Under the pieces are notes generated by a model that had not been told where the DNA came from, made no database searches, and worked only from the letters and a program-made list of their open reading frames with translations. From Whalleya microplaca (Eukaryota; Ascomycota; Sordariomycetes; Xylariales; Xylariaceae): DNA of 64,000 bases. The position numbers were made by a program, and so were the translations under genes. This document shows positions 47,107 through 58,583 of this stretch, one piece after another (the first letter of the stretch is position 1; each line of letters starts with the position of its first letter). Where the stretch lies: NCBI GenBank assembly GCA_022497155.1, contig MU385714.1, positions 310,001 through 374,000 on the forward strand, written 5' to 3'.

Positions 47107-48441
47107 ATGGCACCTCCCAGGCGCCTGTTCAGGCTGACAGTCGCAAGACGGTTCACCATGTCGTCTAATGTAACTTCTGCTGCGCCGGAGACGACTTCGA
47201 GTGCGCCGGCTACATCAGCAACTACGGCCGCTACTACTCCCTCGAGTGACACTGCTCCTACTACCACCGCTGCCACCAGTGCCTCCACCGAAACTAATCC
47301 TACTACTACATCCGTGCCTCCAACAACAACAGCAACAACAGCAACAACACCGACGGCCTCCCCAACATCCACAGAAACAACTCCTACCACTACCGCTCCC
47401 ACCACCCCAAGCACTACAGAGACCACTCCGACTAGCACTGCTCCGACTACCAGCAACTCTCCGACGACTCCGACGACTACAACCTCCACCACTCCTATAA
47501 CAACAACATCAACGACCCCTACCTCAGTATTCGTCACAACTTCGGTATCGACTGGGAGCGATGGAAGCACTGCCTTTGTCACAGTTACATCGACCGAGGT
47601 AGCCACTAACACTCCATCTGCTACGGATGGTTCTAGTTCAACGGTTGCTGGCGGTGGTTCACTTATTACGTCAAGTGCTACATCGTCACCTGCCCTAGCT
47701 GAGCCTGCAAAGATTGCCGTCGCTGTCGTAGTGCCGATTGCTGCCGTTGCAATCCTCGTTATTGCAGGTATCTTTTTCTGGAGAAGACGCAAGCAACGGA
47801 AAGATGCAGAGGAAGAGAGAAGGAAGGAAGTTGAGGACTATAGCTATAATCCAAACAATGATCCTACCCTTCCTGATGTGGGCGGTGCCGCAGGCGCTTA
47901 CGAGATGAAGGAAGACGGCTCGTCAGGCTATCGCGGTTGGGGATCGACAACCCTCGGAGGTTCTACAGGACGAAAGGCTTCGACAACAATGTCAGGCGGT
48001 GCAGCAGGAGGTGCGGCCTACTCTGATGCAACATCGCCGACCAGAGGAAATTTTTCTGACGCGAGATCAGGAGACGGCCTTGTAGGCGATGGCTCTAACT
48101 CACCGCCGCAGGGCGAGATTCTTGGTGCCATGGGTCCGTCAGCCACTAACAACCGTGACGGCAATGTCCATCGCGGACCGTCAAATGCTTCGTCATCTTA
48201 TAGTGCAGCGGGTCGGTCCGACGGTTCAGCTGAGAACGGTGCCTCCTACGGTACTCCGGCTTATCTCGACCAGTACGGAGGCAACAACCCCTACGGCGAC
48301 GGCGCATACGAACAGCCACGCCCGGGTGACGCACCCGGACAGCCCGTGATTCGTGACAATCCGGCCCGCCGAAATACTCCTCGTATAGAGAATCTGTCGC
48401 ATTATCCTCAGCAACGTGCCGGCATATCGCAGAACTTCTAA
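47107..48441 (+). CDS. Ser/Thr-rich single-pass membrane protein, MID2-like
   Basis: One exon of 444 residues from the first in-frame ATG (47107); a second ATG at 47158 (MSSNVTSAAPE) is as likely. Residues about 20-195 are almost purely Thr, Ser, Ala and Pro, expected to be heavily O-mannosylated and rod-like. A single membrane span (about 202-225, KIAVAVVVPIAAVAILVIAGIFFW) ends in RRRKQRKDAEEERRKEVEDYSYNP, a basic/acidic cytosolic start. The tail is Gly/Ser/Asn/Tyr-rich and disordered. The architecture matches the cell-wall stress sensors Mid2/Mtl1 and related fungal proteins with a MID2 domain. No signal peptide is visible at either start, which is odd; a missed upstream exon or reverse signal anchor could explain it. 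The region before the ATG has good evidence for a 5'-UTR intron. The function is inferred from architecture only. Confidence 0.75.
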   Translation: MAPPRRLFRLTVARRFTMSSNVTSAAPETTSSAPATSATTAATTPSSDTAPTTTAATSASTETNPTTTSVPPTTTATTATTPTASPTSTETTPTTTAPTTPSTTETTPTSTAPTTSNSPTTPTTTTSTTPITTTSTTPTSVFVTTSVSTGSDGSTAFVTVTSTEVATNTPSATDGSSSTVAGGGSLITSSATSSPALAEPAKIAVAVVVPIAAVAILVIAGIFFWRRRKQRKDAEEERRKEVEDYSYNPNNDPTLPDVGGAAGAYEMKEDGSSGYRGWGSTTLGGSTGRKASTTMSGGAAGGAAYSDATSPTRGNFSDARSGDGLVGDGSNSPPQGEILGAMGPSATNNRDGNVHRGPSNASSSYSAAGRSDGSAENGASYGTPAYLDQYGGNNPYGDGAYEQPRPGDAPGQPVIRDNPARRNTPRIENLSHYPQQRAGISQNF

Positions 48442-50478
48442 GCTGCCTGGTCAGGGAACATTGGAACCGGAATCCCAAGCAATCCTGCACATTCCAGCCT
48501 ACGGTGGCTTTCCCTGTCCAAATCATCGAATGATACCCATTTCTGGACGCAACAATATTTTTTTTTAATCTTAGCTATGCTATCATGTCTGGTGTTAACA
48601 GCCTTTGGATTTAAGATTGGGCGTTTTGCGGTATTTGCATCATCACTGTCCTTCGTGCATAATCTTTCCATTATCGAGTCCAGTTCAACATCTCGTTTCG
48701 ATCTATCGAGGATCTGTACAATAAAAGATCACACGAGAAACGATCAGGGGAATATAATGGCTTTAGTATATACGTCTCCTCGGCAAACAAAAAACACATA
48801 GACATCAAAATTCAGGTCAATTACATGGCGCTGGAGAGATAATTGTGCCCTCGACTACTTAATGCGACTCAAGATCATCAGTATCACCGTGCGTGACAGC
48901 TCCTGTGGCTCTATTCTGGCAATCCTCTGTTGACTGCGCTATCGTCCACAAATCACTCTTGACACTGATTTTGCACGATTGCTTGCCGGAAAATAGTGAA
49001 GGATGTCGGGTTTGAGTCGGGAGCTGACCATCATCGGCAAGAGTCGAGGCACTGCATACGTTAGCTGGTTCGGGTACGAGCTGCATGTAATAGTTCTGTT
49101 CGGGCAGTCTAGGCGCGTCTCGTGGTGAGACGAGACATGAATGTTTATTAGGGGCGAAATGCATCGGATACTGTCTGGTGGACACAGGAATATAGTAGCA
49201 CACATCAAAATATATTTAGACTCCCACAAGGATTTTTTAGCTCTTTAGTGCACGCTTTTGTAATTTAATTAGACGTCAGACAAATTATACGATGTTAATG
49301 GTTCCACGTGGAATGCTAGTAAGATGCTGCGAGAGGCACAGATATGATGAATGTGATTTTGAAATGGGCGTTTGAGCTGGGCTAGGATTCTACAAGAATA
49401 TTGATTGTTATTATAAAATGAGGTGAATATATAGTAAGTTGAGGTAGTGAAAAGTTTCCCGAAACGAATGACTATTGTATAACAGTTTTCGTTAACTCCA
49501 GCAAAGACTCATAGGGGTCACCGTATGTATAGAATCGTGTGAGAAAAGTACTAGACACCTAGACGACTTCAAGTTGGATATCTACCATGTGAGTCTGACA
49601 GTTCCTTCTTGATCGAAGAGGGTTCTGAATACATAAGTATATTTGAGGGTGCTTCCGTATGAGGCTATAGCATGCTTTAGTACACATTGCAATTAGCTAT
49701 TCTCAGAATTCACTATCTTTCTCCTCTAGGATATCTAACCTCTTTTTCTCAGATAGTTAGACCAGCAAAATTATATCGTTCCCATCGCTAGTTGGACAAT
49801 GTTGGCTACCCATGGTAGTCAAGAGACGAAGGAAGCGAGAAATGCTGTTCCTATACTTTACTATAATCCAATGTAAGCCAGTGAATCAATATTATCTTTA
49901 AATACTGTTAGTCTTTCAGGAGGGGCAATCAGAAAGTGTGATTAAGTCCTTTTCTGGGGAAAAGGGGTGATAACTACCAGAGTCTTCCGACCAAAGATGA
50001 CTTAGAGATAACTTAAGAAATGCTAGTGAATAACTTATTAGATGATAGGGGTAATGGAAAGAGCTAAATTTTTGGTCAGGCTTAACCTTCATCTCTTCGT
50101 CTTACAAGACGTTATCTATATTATATATAAGATGAGGTGACTCTTGATCGTCACGTGCGTTGCTTTCTTAAGTGATAGCTACCTAGTATAACCAGTTGAT
50201 CACTACACTATAGGAGAGAAATTGAGGTAGAATAAACTGTACTCATTAAGCTTTATCCTAATATCTAATAAGGCTTCAGTAGTACTCTAATAAGTCATGT
50301 AAGTGAACCTTATGTGGCTGTTGACTACAGTATAGATATATGGTGCTAGCCAGCCGCCGGCAGCTGCCACAGCGTTGTCCCGGTAGATGATACATGGATG
50401 CAGCTCATTGACCAGCAATCGCAAATGAATTGCAAAGCACCGTCCACTTTTACCAAATTCCCACCCAAAAAAACACCA
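48442..50478. other. Gene-poor, AT-rich spacer
   Basis: 2 kb with the 3' end of the MID2-like gene on the left and the BET1 promoter on the right. The section at about 49.2-50.3 kb is very AT-rich with no frame over 70 codons. Such tracts are often decayed (RIP-mutated) transposon remains in ascomycetes; I saw no surviving domain to prove it. Confidence 0.5.
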
Positions 50479-51438
50479 TGGCATCAAGGTATGTATAGCC
50501 TCTTACTTTGTTTTTCCGATTCTGGATTGCATATGATCCCCAGCTATGGTATGGTAGTTGGGCTGGATAGTCAGCAACATTCCAGGATGCTGGGGATCAT
50601 TGCAGATCGCACCGCGCGCATCTCAAAAGGGGGACCAAATTCGATGCCGGCTTGGCTAGCTAGCGTCACGTTGTCCAACCCGCAGCCTCAGTCGTCCCAA
50701 CGTCTCGCACTTGCACTTCCTGTGCTTGCGTATATTCAGATTAGAGAGTCATACGAAGACTAACCGCGATATCTAACCCCACAGATTCGGTCACTCGACG
50801 CTCCACCAGCGGGACTCGCGCAGCGCCCTGTTCGAGGGCTACACCGGCGGCGCCGCAGATACCACGAGACGACAGCTCAGCACGAGCCCGGCGCCCCGGG
50901 CCGGCTACGGATATGGATATGCTGGCGGTAGCAACGGTACGCCGAGCGCTGGTGGACATCTGGGCGTTGAGAACAGAGGGTTCAGACCGGCGACGCCGAA
51001 TTCGAGGTAGGAGATCAACCATGACTACGAAAAGCACTTCTGGGTAGGACTGACGCCTATTCGTTATACTGTAGAGGCCAATACAGCGATGCGGTGCTAA
51101 ACGAGCTGGAGAGCCAGAATGACCAGCAGGTCGAGGGCATTCTGGGGAAAGTCAAGGTCTTGAAAGAAGTGAGTTGTGTGCGATGGGATTCGCGGCTGCG
51201 ACGCATAGGCTGATATAGTGGGTTCGTCTAGATGACAACGGCGATCGGCGACGAAATCCGCGATTCCTCAGCACTGGCAGAGAAGATGAATGATACGTTC
51301 GACTCTACGAGGTTACGACTACGTGGCACGATGAATAGAATGATGGTCATGGCCGAGAGGACCGGCGTCGGCTGGAAGGTCTGGCTGGGGTTCTTCGCCG
51401 CTATTATCCTGTTATTTGTCTACGTCTGGTTATTTTAA
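50479..51438 (+). CDS. BET1: Qc-SNARE Bet1
   Basis: Four exons, 50479-50489, 50785-51006, 51075-51168 and 51232-51438, encode 177 residues. Bet1 is the ER-Golgi SNARE that pairs with Sed5, Bos1 and Sec22 on COPII vesicles. The 11-nt first exon reads ATG GCA TCA AG and joins to MASRFGHSTL after a 295-nt intron, the longest in this window. The middle of the protein is Gly/Tyr-rich and disordered. The SNARE motif begins near YSDAVLNELESQNDQQVEGILGKVKVLKEMTTAIGDEIRDSS and the tail anchor KVWLGFFAAIILLFVYVWLF ends the protein. Two further introns (68 and 63 nt) have GTAGGA/TAG and GTGAGT/TAG ends and keep the frame. The start cannot be seen from the longest frames alone and depends on the splice model. 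Confidence 0.92.
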
Positions 51439-51739
51439 TTGCATGAGAAATGGACGACGAGTGATGGAGCATAGTATGCTGAGGCGTTGCGGCGGCGGGG
51501 ACATGGACATGCAACTAGATGATCAAGAAGCGTATTTTGATATATGAAGACACGAATGGGGTAAATAAAGGTGGGAACGACACCCTCTGCTGTAAAAAGT
51601 TTGTAATCGATGTATCATAATTCATACCTTCGTTGTCGTTACAGTAAGAATACAAGACGGCTGGCCAGACTAGTGTTTCTAGGTGAGAAAAGGGGTATCT
51701 TAAGATGATGCTGGTGACTGGTATAGAGCTAACGCTCAC
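51439..51739. other. Convergent intergenic spacer between BET1 and APC15
   Basis: 301 bases between two 3' ends. No coding frame, tRNA or repeat is supported. Confidence 0.55.
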
Positions 51740-52949
51740 TCAGCCTCTGCCACGACGAGCGTGTCCGCTAGACTGTCGCTGAACGTGCGGGCTGCTACCC
51801 AGCACGCTGCTTCCGTCGCGAGACAATATGTCGCTTATGGCAAGGCTATTTCGCGTCGCATCGCTTCGTGCCAGGCTGTGTCTGAATCTAGCTGCCTGAG
51901 GCGCAACGAAGCTCATCTCAGCCTGATCAGCTTCACTACTGCTGAGATCGGCTTCTGTGTCCGTATGCTCATAACCCCCCTCTGCTTCGGGGATGTCATC
52001 GTCTAGATCAGCGTCCATATCCATATCTCCATCGTCTTCAGCACCGACGAGATCGTCCTCCTCGATCATCTGGGCTTGGTCCTCATCGTCGACTTCCTCA
52101 TCAACACCATAGAAGCCCGCGCTATCTCTGCCACGGGCCACGTCCTCCCGGAAGGCATCGTCAGCCTGCCTCATCCGCTGGGCCATGAGCTGCTGCTGCT
52201 GCGCGAGGGCTGCCCTCTCCATGTCTTCCGCATCTTCGTCATCATTGTCATCGGAATCGTCCTCGTCCTCATCATCTTCATCGTCGACGGAACTGAGGCC
52301 ATAATCAGCAGCGTCCGCCTCGGGTATGTCCTCGTCCAAGTCCCTGGCCCCGTCAAGCTGGACATCATCCATGGGGCCATCCCCATCCTCGCCCTCGCCC
52401 CCCTGCACGTCCTCGAGCACGGCGTCCACGCCGCCGGCCCCCGCGGCCTCCGCCTCGGCGAGCTCCTGGGCCAGCTGCTCGCGGCGCAGGGCCTCCTGGT
52501 GCTCCTCGGCCTCGCGGCGCTCCTCGCGCAGCTGGTGCAGCGTCTTGACGATCCCCAGCGGCTTCAGCCAGCCGCTGCCGAAGTTGGTCACGTTCAGACG
52601 GCGGCGCTCGAGGTTCTGCTCGTCGGCGCGCAGGCGCGCCAGGTTCGACCGCTCGATCAGCAGGTGTGCCGCCGCTCCTCCGCCATTACCGCCGCGCCGC
52701 TGGTGTTGTTGGTGTTGGTGGTTGTTAGCCCCCTGACCTTGCCCGTGGTGCGGCGGCGGCCCGTTGCCGTCGTGGCTGTTAGCCTCGTGGAACTGCGCCG
52801 AGGAGAGCGGGTTGCGCGTGGACGTGTACCATAGCGAGTGTGACTGTTTGCTATCATGTTAGCGGCATGCGGACGAGTCAGTGGAACGGTATTTGGAAGG
52901 GTGGCTGGCGTACGTCGCGCGGCGTTAGGTCCGGCAGCAGGGACAGCAT
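51740..52949 (-). CDS. APC15: Anaphase-promoting complex subunit 15 (Apc15/Mnd2-type)
   Basis: Two exons on the minus strand, 52949-52914 and 52843-51740, encode 379 residues. Apc15 promotes turnover of the mitotic checkpoint complex on the anaphase-promoting complex; the yeast homologue is Mnd2. The diagnostic N-terminus is MLSLLPDLTPRD plus SHSLWYTSTRNPLSSAQFHE, reconstituted across a 70-nt intron (GTACGC donor, AACAG acceptor). A His/Gln/Gly insert, then LLIERSNLARLRADEQNLERRRLNVTNFGSGWLKPLG, a second family block, and a Glu-rich helix follow. Residues about 165-320 are strongly acidic (DDEDDEDEDDSDDNDDED and similar), as in fungal Apc15/Mnd2. The GC-rich reverse strand gives a 252-codon shadow frame. 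The 36-nt first exon is not part of the main frame and was placed by homology to the family motif. Confidence 0.9.
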
Positions 52950-55900
52950 CGTTATTGTTGTTGATGTTGACGATCGCAGAGCAATAGCGGCATAGGGGAC
53001 CGTAGCTCAGCTGCAATTGGTGCTCCTGGGCGGTAGGTGAGCAGAATTGGAGACCGCCTGCATTACCGTGGATTTGGTAATACTGTGACTAACAATATTA
53101 ATATTTTCTTGAAGCCAATGCAGGGACCACGTTCCAGACGACGAAATTATCGGAGTCGTTCAATGATGGACGGTGTGGGTAGTTGCAGCCGGGTACCTAC
53201 CTAAAGCCGGGGGAGGTACTATGACTAAGCATAATACTAGTACTGCTACATCAATGGGTTGGCAGGAGGCAGTGAAGAGCCTGGGAGTTCTTTCATACAT
53301 GCGTCGAGATACTTCGATTCTTCGCTTGAAGGGGGCTACATATTACACTCATTGCCTCTTAAAGTACTCTAATGCGCACCCAATGATCGCTTGATGATCT
53401 GAGGCAATGCATCGCATCTCGCATCTGTATACCAGCCCAAGTAATCGGATAGAGTTGATGTCGTTACAGCATGTATGTATCACACAAAAGGAGGCTGCCG
53501 GGGCTGTTAATATAAGGCTGCAGGGATCATTGGGGGGAATGCGGGGTCAGTTTCTGACTTTCTGAACATGTGACGTCCCTCTTCCCTTCATACCTACATG
53601 TGCAGTCTCTACAATAATAATATGGCTTGGTGTTTATTGCTACGTAGTATATACTATAGAAGAATAGTACGTTGCGGGACTAACGGGTGTAAGCTTGTTA
53701 TATGCGTCTGTACTGGCCATTGCACTACTCGTGATAGGCTCTCTTAACTCTATGTCGATAGTCTCTGTTACCTAGAAACTCTCTAAGTTGTGACCGGAAT
53801 AGCCTTAGGTGTCGTCTACCATCTATAGTCTGTACTGAATGACGCGGCAAATTTGACAAGATTTCTCTAGCACGTCTCACCTTTGCTCTCCTGGCCACGT
53901 TTCCGTCTTCGGCTCCCCATTTCACATTGTGTTTGCAGTTGATGCCAGACTCGATACATATCACTACATACATTTGTACTCAGCAATCAGACCATCCCGC
54001 ATCCCGAGCTCGTTGGTCACATTGCGAATAGCGACGCTAGGAAACCCTGCCGCTTACGGAAGTTTATTCGATATTAGGCTGTCTTTGTTTGTCTTGGGAG
54101 GAGCATCGAGATGTCCCTGTCTGGCAGTTCTGGATCCCGAGGCTCTAGCTGTTTCTCATCTACGGAAGTTTTCGGAATCTGAGAGAAAATTTGCTCCTCT
54201 TTTTGAGCTGCAGTCGTTTCGGGGATCGGCCTTATCCGGGGTTGGTCGTCAGCCCGCTCCGCTCTCCTCCTCCTCCACCGCTAGGTTTGGAAGGAAATAT
54301 CATAACAAGTTGTTGACAGTTGTACATCTTCATACGTGTAAATGCTTAATCCCAATAGCCGATCTCGCTCGCCACTCTTCCTCCCTCTTCCAGATGACCA
54401 GGCAGCCAGGCATCCAGGCAGGTTTCGAGTTGTACACCGCCAAGCTTCCTGGGAGGCACTTTTCCGTCCCTCCATCATCTAGTTGAACACTATGAAGATC
54501 GTGCACAAGTTTAATCCGCTGGCTGCCTTTCCTCCTAGGTGGCCAATTGTAAGCCATGAACATTTCATCTGATAACATAGCACAACCTCGTTACCATTGG
54601 CGAACAACGGGAGGCCATACATACTTAAAGTCGGGTTGCTTGGCGGTATTTATTGCTAGTGCGGATAAGTCTGCAACATACAAAGTATCTTTATTCAAAT
54701 GTATGAAGGCCCAGATGCACTAGGATGAGGTAGCAATGTCGTAGCCAATTAGTGTATACTAAGATCTAGACCTACTGGCTACCAGGTAGATTTACTGACC
54801 CACGCTGCCTGACTAGTGGTCCGCCAATACATTTGGCGGCAGATAACACGCATTCAGTCGAACGAGTGGCTTGATTGGCCACAAGTAGCAGTTTGCTGTT
54901 GACAATTCTTTGACTATCAAGTTACCAGTTGCAGCTACACGCAAAACGAGTAACCAACGTCGATGTAGAAGGTCATACGGCCAGAGACACAACTAGGTTA
55001 TACCCTGGCCGCGTCTTCGACTATGCAACTCTGTTGACCCGTTTCAGTCGAATGCAGGTTCACCTTGCAGAATAGCACCGAGATAGGTAGAAAGAGAACC
55101 AAGATGCCTATGGATGTACCTAAATGAGTATAGGACAGTCTCTCATTGGCTAATGGCTTGTCTCTGTATTTGATGAGTTGTATAGGGAAATCAGTTATAG
55201 TATTCCAAATTGCTACCGCAAAGTCCAAGAGATGTGCCCCAAGCAATGTCTTCAGTCTGTCGACAACTTATGATGTTGATGCACCAGTCTCTCGAATACG
55301 CTCAAAACGAAGATCATACCTTGTAGTAGATGAGCAGATAGTAGGTAGTTGCGTCAGCTTAGTGCGGGATATAATATCGTTCGTGTTCAAGGGCGAAACG
55401 ACAGACAGGAATGGATCTCGGTTGTTCCCCCATCCCCCTCACTTTGGTTTACGACGAATTACAGTAGTATATGTTCGCCCGTAGACAACCCCACGTTGAC
55501 ACGCATCATATGTACCAAGCACAGAGCGGCTCTCGTAAGCAGCAACCCGTTTTCATCAGATCCTACCTTAGCACATTGATGAGGCTACGAGGTAGTGTTT
55601 TGCAGCCGCCGGAAACGCGACATCGGACTCTGAGTCCTCCCCGTCCTACCTAGGGTACATGGTATAAGTAGATGAATGATCATTCGTTGATTGGACACAA
55701 TTCTCCAACCCTTGACGGGCTTTTCTCTAGCCTTCATGCAGCTCGTCTTGTTTTCACCTTTGGCGAGATTTGCTTTCGAATCCGTCAGGTCCGTCTGTGC
55801 GGAATACTCATACTAGCAGAGCGCCATCCTTGCTGGACCCCTGCCATTGGGGACATGCACGTTTGTGTGGGGTGCGTTACTGAAATGGGTTTTGGCGACG

Positions 55901-58583
55901 CCATCTGGCCATGTGGGATTTCTGTTACTCAGACCATCATTTGCGGCGACATTGGCTGAAGACCACGCCTCCTCCGATGAACGGCAGGTTGCCAATATTA
56001 CTGTCAAAGCGACCACGTTTCTTCTCATCAATCATATTGTCCGTATTGAGAAGATCATAAACCCACCTTGACTGAATAGTCAAATAATTGACTCATACGC
56101 CGTACGGCAAGATTCAGAGTAGGCTCTATACTTCCGTTGCGTCTAAAGTGGCAATATACATGAAATACAAATTCAGAGTGTATACAGACCTAGGTTTCGT
56201 ACTCTGTGATACTTCAGAATTTATGAGTCTGTAGTATTAAGGGGCCGCACTATTGTGTTACCAGAACCTCTCATTGCTCTGATAACTTCATCAAACAGCG
56301 AGTCCTTTGTACACCACATGCCTCGCTATTATATCAAACAAGATGATGGCTACGTAAGAATTTCGCAACACGTCGCTTGATTGAATAGATGGTTGCACTT
56401 CTAGCAATTGTGCCCACCCCTTGCAGATGGCGAAAGAGAGTTCCGTGCTATCCACCAAGCAGCCAAGTCCATCTTTGTAATTACTCTCGCTGCAAGCTGC
56501 CTGCTTCTTGATCTACCTTCCACCGCATCTATCACAGCCATACATATGTGCGCATAGGGCCCATTGGCTACAGAAAGTTCCAAGTGTGCGTCATGTAATG
56601 CAGCTGTTCTACATAATAGATTCTGATGTGCGCGGTATTTTTCTCCGCTATGGTCTTGCTAGTCATCTGGTTTGGTGGTTTAAAGCCGAAGCTCTATGTT
56701 GGGCATGTTTCGAGCTGCTAGTAAAATAAAAAGTGAACCTCGCTCTTTTAGCAATGGTTATTAAGATTTTTCGAAACGGGCCAATCATCGTAGTGCATTT
56801 GTTAATCCTCAATGACCCAGAGAGAATCTGAGCTCCGGTCACGTCACCGACTTGACTAGCAGTTTGGTCTAAGCCAATAAGCACCACCAGTTTACAAGGG
56901 TCTTCACTGAACCGTGATGAGCAGCAGACAATCATCCGTCCTTCGGCCATCTAGCCCCTCCCCCACTTGGAGCCTAGTCTTCAGTATTAGCGACCGCTTG
57001 GGCTAGGAGGTAATGTAGTGGAGGGAGGCCGACCTGCTACATGCAGATTCTACATACATAAAAAATTATTATTGTTCCGTATGACATTTTTTTTCTCCCT
57101 GTCTCCCTCTTCCGATTGAGAAATTACAAGGCTTGATCTATGCTCATTGCATCCATAAAAGCTAAACGACTGCCACACCTTTCTTCCTTTTCCTCTCTTC
57201 CCTCCCTTTTTCTTCTTTTGCCAGACCAGTCAACAAAACATTCACGCTTTTTGTCGAGATCCATAAGCACATTATAGATTCTCCCAGAAGCGTGTATTCG
57301 GAGATTCGTACACACCTTCAACCTGTGAGTATAAAAATAATCCGTTCCCCTGCCCGCAATACCACGAGAGCCATGCCGTCCAGTAGCGAGATAAGAGCGG
57401 AAGAAGAGCCGAAGCCGGACATAAGCACCCGTACCCAGAAGTCGGGAAGGGGATGAGGAAGCGAAAGGAAGTCCTTTGGAATATGGATACCGGTAGCCAG
57501 TTGTCGGCCTGGCATTGGAAGTTTGTATACCACCCGGATGGAACAGCCGGTCCGTCCAGATGCAGAAACCCTGGTTATATCAGAGGCGACAGAGACAGAG
57601 ACGTTGCATCGCTGCACATCTCGCACCGCATGGGGGCCATGGGCACAATGAGCTAGAAAAGAGGGACTAAAAACATCATATGGCATACGCATATGCACAA
57701 TTATCAGCCTATCAGAGGCTAGATCGTTAGCCGCATTTGGTTGGGTTTACAGACGGTGCCATTGGCTGTTGTTACATCGCTCCCCACGTCCCATTGCTGC
57801 GAACGCGCATGATTCGACGACGCAATTGCCTGATTCAGGCATGCATTTACCAAGGGTGTGCATAGCTTGTCTGTGCAAGCTGGTGATGCTATCAACGACA
57901 TCTGGGCATGCAAGAGAGAGCTCTCTACAATGATTCTCTTTCTGGCCCGCACCGGTACTGGCATTTCCGAATTCGGCTTTCATCTTCCCAAAACGCCGAG
58001 TGGATCGGCCTATTCTGGCTACCCGCTATGCGAATTGGCTGTGTGTGGCTTGCGAATGTGCTTGCTCAGATGCCCTTGCGGGGACTCCTATCATCAGATG
58101 TTGCAGATACTTTAGAGCGTTAGAAATATTTGCGTTTAGGTACTGCGTCAGATGTTAATGACATGGAAACTCCACTGGTCTGTAAAACAGTCAGACACCA
58201 TTGGGGTGTGGAAAGGGAGTTGCGCCTGGCGTCTAGTAGCTTATGGTGCTAACAAAGCTGTTCGCGCAACACCCCGCATTCCATCCATCCCAAGACTCAT
58301 CAATGCCGCCACTCTGGTCCCCCAAAATACTGATTTTTTTGCTGGGCGGCTATTGGATCGTTCTCTCTTGCATTATCTCTCACATTCATTGCCTTTGCCT
58401 ACATCTGCAGATCCTCACTCGATTGCCAGGAGCTGACATAATATTCGCTATCTAGACCTGTGACGTTCGAGCGGCGTCTGCTGCTCCCTTCGCCATACAA
58501 ACAGGCGCCGCCTCTCAAACCGACCAGTACTCCGATCCTGATCATTTACCCACCTCAACAGGCCATATCATCCCTTGCCTGAC
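52950..58583. other. Longest gene-poor stretch, no supported gene
   Basis: 5.6 kb. The first few hundred bases should be the APC15 promoter; the last few hundred, the GLT1 promoter and leader. Frames at 53929-54486, 54998-55246 (-), 55146-55484, 56401-56583 (-) and 56663-56950 (-) show no recognisable domain or splice logic; the first begins with GTG. The minus frame at 54998-55246 is hydrophobic and could be a decayed membrane-protein fragment. I see no tRNA and no long repeat. RIP-mutated relics are likely but unproven. Confidence 0.45.

Noticed and set aside
52076..52834. 252-codon plus-strand frame over APC15
   Set aside because: It is the reverse of an acidic-repeat coding exon. The product is Val/Leu/Ile-rich without a domain and would overlap the supported gene.
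53929..54486. 185-codon plus-strand frame
   Set aside because: It begins with GTG rather than ATG, matches no family known to me and has no splice support. Recheck only if RNA evidence appears.
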